Origin: QUBU01 sp014337915
GTDB lineage: Bacteria; Pseudomonadota; Gammaproteobacteria; Steroidobacterales; GCA-2729495
Length of the DNA stretch: 64,000 bases
Direction of reading: 5' to 3'
Assembly (NCBI GenBank): GCA_030263395.1
Contig: SZOW01000011.1
Location: forward strand, 30,775 to 94,774
The translations under genes were made by a program, and so were the position numbers. Every line of letters starts with the position of its first letter. Position 1 is the stretch's first letter. This document shows positions 9,206 to 16,852 of the stretch, one piece after another. A model generated the notes under the pieces. It saw nothing but the letters and a program-made list of their open reading frames with translations. It was not told the DNA's origin and searched no databases.

Positions 9206-9661
9206 TCAGAGAGACAGCTGGCCCAGTTCTGCCGGCAGGTCCATGCCCGTGTCGGACCCGTCCGCCAGCCACTGGTCACGCCGCTCGTTCCAGCGCGCCT
9301 CGTCCCACAACTCGAACCTGTTGCCCTGCCCGAACAGGATGGCCTGCCGGTCCAGGGCCGCGAATTCACGCAGCTCGCGCGGTATCAGCACCCGCCCATG
9401 GCTGTCGAGGTCCAGCTCCGATGCATAGCCGACCATCAGCCGTTGCAGCCGGCGCGCCTTCTGGTTGAGCGAAGGCAGGCGCATCAGCTTGCGCTCGATC
9501 TCCTCCCAGTCCGGGAGCGGGTAAATGAGCAGGCAGTAGTCCGGGTCCACGGTGCACACCAGCTGACCGGCACAGCGCGTGGCCAGCCGCTCGCGATAGC
9601 GGGCCGGGAAAGCCAGCCGCCCCTTCGCATCCAGCGTGATCTTGGTTGCCCCACGGAACAT
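9206..9661 (-). CDS. mraZ: Transcriptional regulator MraZ
   Basis: First gene of the dcw cluster, 151 residues, a double SpoVT/AbrB-fold DNA-binding protein. Both repeats show the DxKGR-type motif: LDAKGRLAFP near residue 8 and LDSHGRVLIP near residue 83. E. coli MraZ represses its own operon by binding tandem TGGG-type repeats downstream of the promoter, and four such repeats lie here at 9682-9714. ATG at 9661 gives the usual MFRG N-terminus. An in-frame ATG at 9685, preceded closely by GGAGG, would add eight residues and would sit inside the fourth operator repeat. Confidence 0.95.
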   Translation of the reverse strand: MFRGATKITLDAKGRLAFPARYRERLATRCAGQLVCTVDPDYCLLIYPLPDWEEIERKLMRLPSLNQKARRLQRLMVGYASELDLDSHGRVLIPRELREFAALDRQAILFGQGNRFELWDEARWNERRDQWLADGSDTGMDLPAELGQLSL

Positions 9662-9681
9662 GGCGGATAGGGCACTGAAGC

Positions 9682-9714
9682 CCATTTCCTCCCACTTTGT
9701 ACCACCTTCGGCCA
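9682..9714 (-). promoter_or_regulatory. MraZ operator: four TGG-type repeats at 10-base period
   Basis: Reading the minus strand, TGGCC, TGGTA, TGGGA and TGGGC begin at 9714, 9704, 9694 and 9684, each separated by five bases. This matches the direct-repeat architecture known for MraZ binding sites. The block starts at the last base of the -10 hexamer and runs over the transcription start and the Shine-Dalgarno region, so MraZ bound here would block transcription of its own operon. Confidence 0.75.
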
Positions 9715-9742
9715 CTATAGGAGCGCGACCCGGGAGCGTCAA
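9714..9742 (-). promoter_or_regulatory. Sigma70 promoter of the dcw operon (PmraZ)
   Basis: On the minus strand TTGACG (9742-9737) is followed after exactly 17 bases by TATAGT (9719-9714). This is a near-consensus sigma70 promoter, predicting transcription to start around 9707. It is the only strong promoter seen upstream of the nine-gene division and murein operon, whose internal junctions are mostly overlapping. Confidence 0.75.
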
Positions 9743-9960
9743 CAGAAAGCTAGAACTAAATTCTTTGAGGACAGCGACTTAGCCGTGACGCCGCAGGTGC
9801 CGCCTACAACAGAGGCAGCCGGCGAATCAGAAATCATGGGGTTATGGCAAATTCCTTGGCGACTTCTGAGCTGAAGCCGCCGGGCGGAATCGCACCGGAT
9901 CGGCGCCGACCGCACGCCACCCGCGCAGATTTGCGCAACTAAAAGGTGCCTGACATATTT
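9743..9960. other. Intergenic stretch upstream of the dcw promoter, no gene seen
   Basis: Between PmraZ and the rnpB 3' region there is no open frame with recognisable coding content. One frame could encode about 75 residues, but it covers the promoter region and resembles nothing known to me. The sequence is less GC-rich than the neighbouring genes. Confidence 0.5.
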
Positions 9961-9982
9961 TCCGGCCATTTTCCTGGCCGGA
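9961..9982 (-). terminator. Perfect 8-bp hairpin downstream of rnpB
   Basis: TCCGGCCA (9961-9968) pairs with TGGCCGGA (9975-9982) around a six-base loop, about 20 bases beyond the mature rnpB 3' end. On the minus strand it is followed by an AAATAT-like stretch, not a T run, so it is not a textbook intrinsic terminator. It could be a 3' processing or weak termination element for the RNase P RNA precursor. Confidence 0.35.
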
Positions 9983-10003
9983 CGGCAGGGCGAAACAGAG
10001 AAT

Positions 10004-10368
10004 GGAGCCGGCCGATAAGCCGGGTTCTGTCGTGGGCGATCATCCCTCTGGGACCGCTGTCACCAGCGGCCTCAAGCGACCTACCCGGAAGCCCGCGGGG
10101 CGACGGTGCGGAACCGTTGCCGGCGCCGCTGCTTCCCTATTTGGTCTTGCTCCAGGTGGGGTTTTCCCTGCCGCGGCGTGTTACCACCCGCGCGGTGCGC
10201 TCTTACCGCACCTTTTCACCCTTACCGCAGGCGGTGAAGCCCGAGGCGGTATGTTTTCTGTGGCACTTTCCGTGGGCTCGCGCCCCCCAGGCGTTACCTG
10301 GCACCCTGCCCGCCGGAGCCCGGACTTTCCTCCCGGGGTTGCCCCCGAGCGATCGCCTGGCCGGCTCC
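10004..10368 (-). ncRNA. rnpB: RNase P RNA (bacterial type A)
   Basis: Catalytic RNA that removes 5' leaders from tRNA precursors. On the minus strand the 5' and 3' ends form the P1 helix: GGAGCCGGCC at the 5' end against GGCCGGCTCC at the 3' end. Universally conserved blocks are present: GAGGAAAGTCCGGGCT near the 5' end, GGTAAGGGTGAAAAGG, AAGACCAAATAGG, and ACAGAACCCGGCTTAT before the 3' end. The ends were set by the P1 helix and may be off by a few bases. Location between rsmI and mraZ is the same as in Pseudomonas. Confidence 0.96.
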
Positions 10369-10405
10369 GCTGGCCACGTTAGACCATCGGCGAACGCCGG
10401 GCAAT

Positions 10406-11260
10406 TCAGGTTTCCGACGGCGGCCCTGCATGTCGCGCCAGGGCGTAGGCTTCGCGCCGCGAAGCGCCGGTGATGCGGGCAGCAAGGCGTGCGGCCTGCG
10501 ACGCCGGTAACTCGATCATCAACACGCGCATCACGCCGGCGAGGTCCGCAGCCGCGGCGCTGGCTCCGGCATCGGTTGCGCCGGCCACCACGATAGTGAA
10601 CTCGCCACGATTGCCGCCCGGATCCGCGGCAAGCGCAGCGCCGGCATCGGCGAGCCGGCCCCAGTAAATGGTCTCGTGCAGCTTGGTTAGCTCACGCGCC
10701 ACGCAGGCCTGGCGGTCCGCGCCAAAGATCGAGGCCAGGTCCTCGAGCGTTTCCCGCACCCGGTGCACGCCTTCGTAGAACACCAGGGTGTCGGGGCAGT
10801 CCTGCAGTTCCTGCAGCCGGCTGCGGCGCGCAGCGGCGCGGGCCGGGAGGAAGCCCTCGAAGCGGAAGCGGTCGGTGGGCAGCCCGGACACCGACAGCGC
10901 GGCAATGGCGGCACAGGCGCCGGGAATCGGCGTCACCTTGTAGCCCCGCTCGCGTGCGGCTGCCACCAGGCGGTAGCCGGGATCGCTGATGAGCGGGGTG
11001 CCGGCATCGCTCACCAGCGCCACCGACTCGCCGGCGGCGAGGCGCGAAAGCACCGCGTCGACGCGTGCGGCTTCGTTGTGCTCGTGCAGCGCCAGTTGCC
11101 GCGTCTGCAGGCCGAGGTGGGCCAGCAACTGCCCCGTGTGGCGGGTGTCCTCGGCCGCCACCAGCGCCACCCGGCCGAGGACGGCCGCGGCGCGCGAGCT
11201 GATATCATCGAGGTTCCCGATGGGGGTCGCGACGACGTAGAGCACTCCGGGATCGTTCAC
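10406..11260 (-). CDS. rsmI: 16S rRNA (cytidine(1402)-2'-O)-methyltransferase RsmI
   Basis: Tetrapyrrole-methylase-fold enzyme of 284 residues that 2'-O-methylates the same 16S nucleotide that RsmH modifies. The N-terminal VVATPIGNLDDIS, then AAEDTRHT, the SDAGTPLISDPG loop and the FYEGVHR segment are diagnostic of RsmI/YraL. GTG at 11260 was selected because it lies directly before the conserved N-terminus and has AAGGT upstream. The frame stays open further upstream without RsmI-like content. The gene is divergent from lpoA, with the two 5' ends very close together, and lies just upstream of rnpB. Confidence 0.95.
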   Translation of the reverse strand: MNDPGVLYVVATPIGNLDDISSRAAAVLGRVALVAAEDTRHTGQLLAHLGLQTRQLALHEHNEAARVDAVLSRLAAGESVALVSDAGTPLISDPGYRLVAAARERGYKVTPIPGACAAIAALSVSGLPTDRFRFEGFLPARAAARRSRLQELQDCPDTLVFYEGVHRVRETLEDLASIFGADRQACVARELTKLHETIYWGRLADAGAALAADPGGNRGEFTIVVAGATDAGASAAAADLAGVMRVLMIELPASQAARLAARITGASRREAYALARHAGPPSET

Positions 11261-11339
11261 GGCTACTGACCTTGATGTTGCGATGACCTTGTCGATGCAA
11301 GAAACCGCCGCCCCCTGCCTGGCCCATGCCCTGTTGCGG

Positions 11340-12623
11340 ATGCGGCCGACGGGCCTGCTGCGCGGCCTTCTGCTGGTCTGCGGCTCGGCCATTGTGGGGG
11401 CGGCCTGCGGACCGCTACAACAGCCGGAGGCAGGCAGCGCGCCGGCCAGGCCTGTCACCACGCCCACACGCCCGGGCCGCCAACCCGCGGCAGTGGCTCC
11501 CGCCACGGTCGTGGTGCCCGTCGCCCAGGCACACAAGCTGGCGCTGCTGCTCCCGCTATCCGGCGCGCAGCGCGCCGCCGGCGAAGCCATCCGCGACGGC
11601 TTCCTCGCTGCCTATCTCGCCGATCCGGCGGGCAGCGAGCGGCCGGAAGTCCTGATCCTCGACGAAGCCAGCCCCGGACCGGCGGCCGCCTACCAGGCCG
11701 CACTCGGCGCCGGCGCCGACGCGCTGCTCGGTCCGCTGCTCAAGGAATCGGTCGCCGAGGTGGCCCGCGTTGCCGGACCGTTGCCATGGCTGGCGCTGAA
11801 CAACCTGGACACGCCTGCGGCGGCCAGCAATCCCTACCAGTTCGCGCTCACACCCGAGGACGAGGCACGGGCGGTCGCCGAGCGCGCTGCCGCGCAGGGC
11901 CAGCTGCGTGCGCTGGCGCTGGCACCCGACAGCGACTGGGGCCGGCGCCTGCTCGGCGCCTTCACCGCGGCGCTGGAAGAACGCGGTGGCACTGTGGTCG
12001 CCTACCGCTTCTACGACCCGGCCATGCGTGACTACACCGCGCTGATCCAGCGCCTGCTGCTGCTGGACGAGAGCCGCACCAGGCAACGCGAGCTGGTGGC
12101 AAATCTCGGCGTTTCCCTCGAATTCGAACCACGCCGCCGCGACGACCTCGACTGTATATTCCTCGCCGCGAACCCGGTATCCGGCCGCCTGCTCTGGCCA
12201 CAGCTGCGGTTCCTCAATGCGGGTGACCTGCCCATCTATGCGACATCAGCCATCTACCAGCCCGGCGAAAGCGGTGGCGTGGACCGCGACGGCATCATGT
12301 TCACCGACGCACCAGCGGTCGTCGGCAGCGACCCGCGTGCCAGCGCGCTGCGTGCGACGCTGGCCAGCCGCTGGCCGCCGGGTGCCGCCGGCCAGATGCG
12401 CTTCTACGCCATGGGTTACGACGCCTATGTGCTGGCGCGCACCATGATGGCCGGCAGCAGCCCGGGACTGACGCCCGTCGACGGCCTCTCGGGCGGACTG
12501 TCGCTGGACGGCAACCGGCGCTTGCACCGGCGCATGGCCTGGGCGGCATTCCGCAACGGGCAGGTGGTCCCGCTCGAGGATGCACCACCACCCGCACCTG
12601 CTGGCGGCCCGGACCCGGGATGA
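11340..12623 (+). CDS. lpoA: LpoA/LppC-family penicillin-binding protein activator lipoprotein (short form)
   Basis: Outer-membrane lipoprotein family that activates the bifunctional PBP1A from outside. From ATG 11340 the protein has 427 residues, with a lipoprotein signal peptide ending in a VGAAC lipobox near residue 21, a Pro/Ala-rich linker, and then a periplasmic-binding-protein-like domain starting HKLALLLPLSG. E. coli LpoA is about 678 residues and carries an N-terminal TPR domain before this fold. That half is absent here. An in-frame ATG at 11283 would give an unusually long n-region, so 11340 is preferred. The neighbours rsmI, yraN and diaA match the E. coli yra locus. Confidence 0.85.
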   Translation: MRPTGLLRGLLLVCGSAIVGAACGPLQQPEAGSAPARPVTTPTRPGRQPAAVAPATVVVPVAQAHKLALLLPLSGAQRAAGEAIRDGFLAAYLADPAGSERPEVLILDEASPGPAAAYQAALGAGADALLGPLLKESVAEVARVAGPLPWLALNNLDTPAAASNPYQFALTPEDEARAVAERAAAQGQLRALALAPDSDWGRRLLGAFTAALEERGGTVVAYRFYDPAMRDYTALIQRLLLLDESRTRQRELVANLGVSLEFEPRRRDDLDCIFLAANPVSGRLLWPQLRFLNAGDLPIYATSAIYQPGESGGVDRDGIMFTDAPAVVGSDPRASALRATLASRWPPGAAGQMRFYAMGYDAYVLARTMMAGSSPGLTPVDGLSGGLSLDGNRRLHRRMAWAAFRNGQVVPLEDAPPPAPAGGPDPG

Positions 12624-12629
12624 CCCGCG

Positions 12630-13025
12630 GTGGCCCGTGGACGGCTGCCGGCCGGCGGCACGGCGGCCACAGGGGCGCTGGCCGAAGCAGCAGCGCTGCG
12701 TTTCCTGTACGGCCGGGGCCTCAGCCTGGTGGCGCGCAATTTCCGCTGCCGCGCCGGTGAACTCGACCTGGTGATGCTCGAGGGCAGCGCGCTCGTCGTC
12801 ATCGAAGTGCGCTACCGTCGCAGCGCCATCTGGATCGACCCCGCAGCCACCGTCACGGCCGGCAAGCGCCGGCGCCTGCTGCAGGCTGCGAGCCGGTTCC
12901 TGCAGGCCCGCCCCGCGTTCGCCGATCACCCGCTGCGCTTCGACGTGCTGGCGCTGGCCGGCGACCTCGACGCGCCCGCCTGCGACTGGATCCGCGGCGC
13001 CTTCGACGCCGGGGACGCCTGGTAA
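12630..13025 (+). CDS. yraN: YraN/UPF0102 family endonuclease-like protein
   Basis: Protein of 131 residues with the restriction-endonuclease-like fold of the UPF0102 family. The core motif is recognisable: GELDLVM followed by VVIEVRYRRS, in which the Asp and the Glu of the E-x-K/R type element are the presumed metal ligands. The cellular role of the family is not established. GTG at 12630 starts six bases after the lpoA stop, and no in-frame ATG fits better. It is co-transcribed with lpoA and probably diaA, as in E. coli. Confidence 0.87.
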   Translation: MARGRLPAGGTAATGALAEAAALRFLYGRGLSLVARNFRCRAGELDLVMLEGSALVVIEVRYRRSAIWIDPAATVTAGKRRRLLQAASRFLQARPAFADHPLRFDVLALAGDLDAPACDWIRGAFDAGDAW

Positions 13026-13065
13026 GTCTGCCGCTGGCGGCCGGCGAGCCGGTATCATGGCGCCC

Positions 13066-13650
13066 ATGGACACACAGGACGCCATCCGCCGCCAGTTCAC
13101 CGAGAGCATCGCCGTCAAGCAGGCAGCGTTGGCCACACTGGCCGAACCGCTGGCGCGCGCCATCGGCAGCATGGTCAAGACCCTCAGGGGCGGCGGCAAG
13201 ATCCTCGCCTGCGGCAATGGCGGTTCCGCCGCCGACGCCCAGCACTTCTCCGCCGAACTTCTCAACCGATTCGAACGCGAGCGCCCCGGGCTGGCGGCGA
13301 TCGCGCTGACCACCGACTCCTCCACGCTGACGTCCATTGCCAACGATTACGCCTACGAGCAGGTGTTCTCCAAGCAGGTGCTGGCGCTCGGGCAGGCCGG
13401 CGACTGCCTGCTCGCCATCTCGACCTCGGGCGGCTCGCCCAACGTCGTGGCCGCCATCGAAGCCGCGCACCGGAAAGGGCTCCAGGTGGTGGCGCTGACC
13501 GGCCGCAATGGTGGACGCATGGCGGCGATGCTGCGCCCCGGGGACATCGAAGTGCGGGCTCCCGCCGAGCGCACCGCGCGCATCCAGGAAGTCCACCTGC
13601 TGGCGATCCACTGCCTCTGCGACGGTATCGACAGCATCCTCTACCCCTGA
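13066..13650 (+). CDS. diaA: DiaA-like SIS-domain protein (DnaA initiator-associating protein)
   Basis: SIS-domain protein of 194 residues. CGNGGSAADAQHF near residue 47 forms the sugar-phosphate loop, followed by NRFERERPGLAAIALTTDSS and LAISTSGGSPN. In E. coli, DiaA binds DnaA and promotes ordered initiation. The close relative GmhA is the sedoheptulose-7-phosphate isomerase. The NRFE-ERP segment, the length and the position after yraN favour DiaA, but GmhA activity cannot be excluded because no separate gmhA is seen here and HldE (later in the same heptose pathway) is encoded at 58-59 kb. ATG 13066 aligns with the E. coli start. An in-frame ATG lies nine bases upstream. Confidence 0.82.
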   Translation: MDTQDAIRRQFTESIAVKQAALATLAEPLARAIGSMVKTLRGGGKILACGNGGSAADAQHFSAELLNRFERERPGLAAIALTTDSSTLTSIANDYAYEQVFSKQVLALGQAGDCLLAISTSGGSPNVVAAIEAAHRKGLQVVALTGRNGGRMAAMLRPGDIEVRAPAERTARIQEVHLLAIHCLCDGIDSILYP

Positions 13651-13666
13651 GCGGTGCGGATGCCGG

Positions 13667-14086
13667 CTACTTGACCAGCTTGAGCTTCGCCCGGCGCGAA
13701 TCGCCGGCTGGCGCGCCGCCGCCTCCGTCCGGTGGTGGGTCCTCCGGGGCTGCCGGGGCGGCCTCCTCGTCCGAGAAGATCATGCCGCGGCCAGTTTCCT
13801 GGGCGTAGATGCCGAGCACGGCACGCAGCGGCACGAAGATCGCGTAGGACGCGCCGGAGAAGCGCGCATCGAAGCGCAGCATCTCGTTGCCGATGTCGAG
13901 GTTGGCCACGGCATTGTGGCTGACATTGAGGACGATCCTGCCGTCGCGCACGTACTGGCGCGGCACCTCGACGCCTTGCACCGTGGCATCCACCACCACA
14001 TGCGGCGTCTGGCCGTTGTCGGTGATCCAGGCGTGCATGGCCCGGAGCAGGTAGGGCCGCTGGGGAATGGCGCCGGGTGGCGACAT
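13667..14086 (-). CDS. sspB: ClpXP protease specificity-enhancing factor SspB
   Basis: Adaptor of 139 residues that delivers ssrA-tagged proteins to ClpXP. The N-terminal folded domain covers about residues 1-105 (RPYLLRAMHAW, then IVLNVSHNAV and FSGASYAIFVP). It is joined by a Gly/Pro-rich flexible linker to a basic C-terminal tail ending in RRAKLKLVK, the ClpX-binding module (RGGRPALRVVK in E. coli). It lies 11 bases downstream of sspA, the same pairing as in E. coli. It converges with diaA, with only 16 bases between the stop codons. Confidence 0.93.
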   Translation of the reverse strand: MSPPGAIPQRPYLLRAMHAWITDNGQTPHVVVDATVQGVEVPRQYVRDGRIVLNVSHNAVANLDIGNEMLRFDARFSGASYAIFVPLRAVLGIYAQETGRGMIFSDEEAAPAAPEDPPPDGGGGAPAGDSRRAKLKLVK

Positions 14087-14097
14087 GCGCTGGCCGC

Positions 14098-14697
14098 CTA
14101 CTGGCGCATTTCCTGCTCGGCGTCGGAGAGGCTGTCCTGGAAGGACCGGCGTGCGAACACCAGGTCCATATAGCGGCGGATGGGCTGCACGCTGCCCTTG
14201 AGCTCGATGCCGAAGGCCGGCAGGCGCCAGAGTATCGGCGCGATGCTGCAGTCGACCAGCGAGAACTCGTCGCTGAGGAAGTAGCGCCTGGCAGCGAAGA
14301 CGTCCGAGCTGCCGACGATGCTCTCCTCGAGCTGCTTGCGGATGCGGGCGGCCTGCTTGCGGTCCGTCGCCTTCAGCAGCTCGTCGGCCAGCACGTACCA
14401 GTCGCGCTCGATGCGGAACAGCGCCAGGCGGAACTGGGCGCGGGTCACCGGGTCTACGGGCATCAGCGGCGGGTGGGGGAAGCGCTCGTCGAGGTACTCG
14501 ATGATGACGCGGGAGTCGTACAGAACCAGGTCGCGGTCCACCAGCGTGGGTACGCTGTGGTAGGGGTTGAGGTCGAGCAGGTCCTCCGGCAGGTTCCCGC
14601 CCTCCACGTCCACCACGTCGATGGCAATGTTCTTCTCGGCCAGCACCATGCGGGTGCGGTGGCTGTGATAGCAGGTGGGACTGGAGTAGAGCGTCAT
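14098..14697 (-). CDS. sspA: Stringent starvation protein A (SspA)
   Basis: GST-fold RNA polymerase-associated protein without glutathione transferase activity, 199 residues from ATG 14697. The N-terminal thioredoxin-like half begins MTLYSSPTCYHSHRTR and includes NPYHSVPTLVDRDLVLYDSRVI. The helical C-terminal half follows. An in-frame ATG at 14763 would add 22 residues with no visible homology. A GGGGGAGA stretch lies rather far upstream of the chosen start, so the true start is uncertain. The gene lies between petC and sspB, and co-transcription with the bc1 genes is likely from the short gaps. Confidence 0.92.
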   Translation of the reverse strand: MTLYSSPTCYHSHRTRMVLAEKNIAIDVVDVEGGNLPEDLLDLNPYHSVPTLVDRDLVLYDSRVIIEYLDERFPHPPLMPVDPVTRAQFRLALFRIERDWYVLADELLKATDRKQAARIRKQLEESIVGSSDVFAARRYFLSDEFSLVDCSIAPILWRLPAFGIELKGSVQPIRRYMDLVFARRSFQDSLSDAEQEMRQ

Positions 14698-14784
14698 GAG
14701 TCCGGGCTGGTCTCCCCCGACGGCAGCGCTGTCACCCCGTCGCAGTGCGCTGGCAGTATCCATGCGACCGGTTCCGGCATGCGG

Positions 14785-15582
14785 TTACTTGACGTCTTTC
14801 CAGATCTCCTGCTTGAGCAGGTAGGCCAGGATGCCGAAGACGAGCAGGAAAGCCAGCACCCAGATGCCGAGGCGCTGGCGCTCCAGCTGCATGGGTTCGC
14901 CCACGTAGGCGAGGAAGTTGACGAGGTCGCGCACGAACCGGTCGAACTCCGCGGGCGACAGCCGGCCAGGGCTCACCTGGCGGAACTCCTTGAATACCTT
15001 CTGGGCTGCATCGCCCTCGCCCGCCGCTTCCTCGAAGACGGCCTCCTGGGTGCCCTGCAGCTCCCAGAGCACGTGGGGCATGGCCGCATTGGGCAGCATC
15101 AGGTTGTTGACCCCGGTCGGCCGCGAGGGATCGAGGTAGAAGCCGCGCAGGAAGCCGTACAGGTAATCCGCGCCCTTGCTGCGCGCGATCAGCGACAGGT
15201 CCGGCGGCTCGATGCCGAACCAGCGCTTGGCGTCATCGGGGCGCATGGCGATGGTCATGGTCTCCTGCGGCTTCTGCGCCGCGAACATCAGGTTCCGGAC
15301 CAGCTGGTCCTCGGAGATCTGCAGGTCCTGGCCCAGGCGGTTGTAGCGCACGTACTGCGCCGAGTGGCAGCCCATACAGTAGTTGACGAAATTGCGCGCG
15401 CCCCGCTGCAGCGATGCGACGTTGTCGACATCGACGGCAACATGTTCCGTGCGCGGGCCCTCCGACGCCGCTGCCGCCGTGGCCACCAGCGCCAGCAGTG
15501 CCAGCATGGCCGCCTGCAGCAGGTGGCGGCAGCGTGTAACCGACCTCGTCATGACCGTGATCTTCACCATGGGGGGCCGCAT
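14785..15582 (-). CDS. petC: Cytochrome c1 subunit of the bc1 complex
   Basis: Membrane-anchored c-type cytochrome of 265 residues that passes electrons from the Rieske protein to soluble or membrane cytochromes. There is an N-terminal export signal (about residues 10-40), the covalent haem motif CMGCH near residue 70, a likely Met ligand in NAAMPHVLWE, and a single C-terminal transmembrane helix (GIWVLAFLLVFGILAYLL) that anchors it in the inner membrane. ATG 15582 begins one base after the petB stop. Downstream in-frame ATGs at 15570 and 15552 are also plausible. Confidence 0.95.
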   Translation of the reverse strand: MRPPMVKITVMTRSVTRCRHLLQAAMLALLALVATAAAASEGPRTEHVAVDVDNVASLQRGARNFVNYCMGCHSAQYVRYNRLGQDLQISEDQLVRNLMFAAQKPQETMTIAMRPDDAKRWFGIEPPDLSLIARSKGADYLYGFLRGFYLDPSRPTGVNNLMLPNAAMPHVLWELQGTQEAVFEEAAGEGDAAQKVFKEFRQVSPGRLSPAEFDRFVRDLVNFLAYVGEPMQLERQRLGIWVLAFLLVFGILAYLLKQEIWKDVK

Positions 15583-15583
15583 C

Positions 15584-16852
15584 CTAGTGGCTGGCGTCGT
15601 AGACGACCCGCTCCGGCACCGGCCGGGTCTTCTCGGCGCTGGTGTAGAGGGGCATCAGCAGGAAGAACAGGAAGTACAGCGCCGCGAAGAAGCGCGCCGC
15701 GTAGACGTACACCAGTTCGGTGGCCGGCTGCAGGCCGAGGTAGCCCAGCGCCACGAAGCTGACGATGAACACCGCCAGTGCCAGCTTGTAGGTCCAGCCG
15801 CGGTAGCGGATGGACTTTACACGGCAGCGGTCCAGCCAGGGCAGGAAAAACAGCAGCACGATGGCCATCATCATCAGGAACGCGCCCCAGCCCTTGCTCG
15901 GCACCGAGCGCAGGATCGCGTAGAAGGGCGTGAAGTACCAGACCGGGGCGATGTGCTCCGGCGTCTTCAGCATGTTCGCCGGCTCGAAGTTGGCGTGCTC
16001 GAGGAAATAGCCGCCCATCTCCGGCGCGAAGAACACCACCGCCGCGAACAGCGCGAAGAAGATGACGATGGCGACCAGATCCTTGGCGGTGTAGTACGGG
16101 TGGAAGGCCACGCCGTCCAGGGGAATGCCGCGGGAATCCTTGCGCTCCTTGATCTCGATGCCGTCGGGATTCAGCGAGCCGGTCTCGTGCAGCGCCAGGA
16201 TGTGCATCACCACCAGCAGCACCAGCGCCAGCGGCACCGCCGCCACGTGCAGCGCGAAGAAGCGGTTGAGCGTGATGTCGGAGATGAAGTAGTCGCCGCG
16301 GATCCACTCCACCAGGTCCGCCCCGACCCCGGGAATGGCGCCGAACAGCGAGACGATCACCTGCGCGCCCCAGTAGGACATCTGCCCCCAGGGCAGCAGG
16401 TAGCCCATGAAGGCCTCGGCCATCAGCGCCAGGTAGATCACCATGCCGATGAGCCATAGCAGCTCGCGCGGATTCTTGTAGGACCCGTAGAGCAGCGCCC
16501 GGAACATGTGCAGGTAGACGACGATGAAGAAGGCCGAGGCGCCCGTGGAATGCATGTAGCGGATCAGCCAGCCCCACTGCACGTCGCGCATGATGTATTC
16601 CACCGAGGCAAACGCTTCGGTGGCGGACGGCTTGTAGTTCATGGTGAGGAAGATGCCGGTGACCAGCTGGATCACCAGCACCACGATGGCGAGCACGCCG
16701 AACACGTACCAGGCGTTGAAGTTCTTCGCCGCGTAGTACTCGGTCGCGTGCTCCTTGATCATGGCGGTGAGCGGGAAGCGCTCGTCCACCCAGTCGATCA
16801 GCCGGGCACAGCGCCCCTGGCTGGCAGTCGCCCCGGACCTTGCGGCGCTCAT
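15584..16852 (-). CDS. petB: Cytochrome b subunit of the bc1 complex
   Basis: Polytopic dihaem protein of 422 residues that carries the quinol-oxidising and quinone-reducing sites. The haem-binding helices contain RYMHSTGASAFFIVVYLHMFR and HVAAVPLALVLLVVMH with the expected paired histidines. PWGQMSYWGAQV is the conserved cd-helix region. The Qo-site motif is PVWY (in HIAPVWYFTPFY) rather than PEWY. It overlaps petA by four bases (ATGA) and precedes petC by one base, so translation of the three subunits is tightly coupled. Confidence 0.97.
   Translation of the reverse strand: MSAARSGATASQGRCARLIDWVDERFPLTAMIKEHATEYYAAKNFNAWYVFGVLAIVVLVIQLVTGIFLTMNYKPSATEAFASVEYIMRDVQWGWLIRYMHSTGASAFFIVVYLHMFRALLYGSYKNPRELLWLIGMVIYLALMAEAFMGYLLPWGQMSYWGAQVIVSLFGAIPGVGADLVEWIRGDYFISDITLNRFFALHVAAVPLALVLLVVMHILALHETGSLNPDGIEIKERKDSRGIPLDGVAFHPYYTAKDLVAIVIFFALFAAVVFFAPEMGGYFLEHANFEPANMLKTPEHIAPVWYFTPFYAILRSVPSKGWGAFLMMMAIVLLFFLPWLDRCRVKSIRYRGWTYKLALAVFIVSFVALGYLGLQPATELVYVYAARFFAALYFLFFLLMPLYTSAEKTRPVPERVVYDASH

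Noticed and set aside
9941..9956. AAAGGTGCCTGACAT, resembling half of an interspersed GGTGCCTGACACC-type palindrome
   Set aside because: Only one half is present and no second copy was noticed in the window, so a repeat element cannot be supported.
9739..9969. Small gene upstream of mraZ (about 76 codons, minus strand)
   Set aside because: It overlaps the dcw promoter, has no Shine-Dalgarno and no recognisable protein features.
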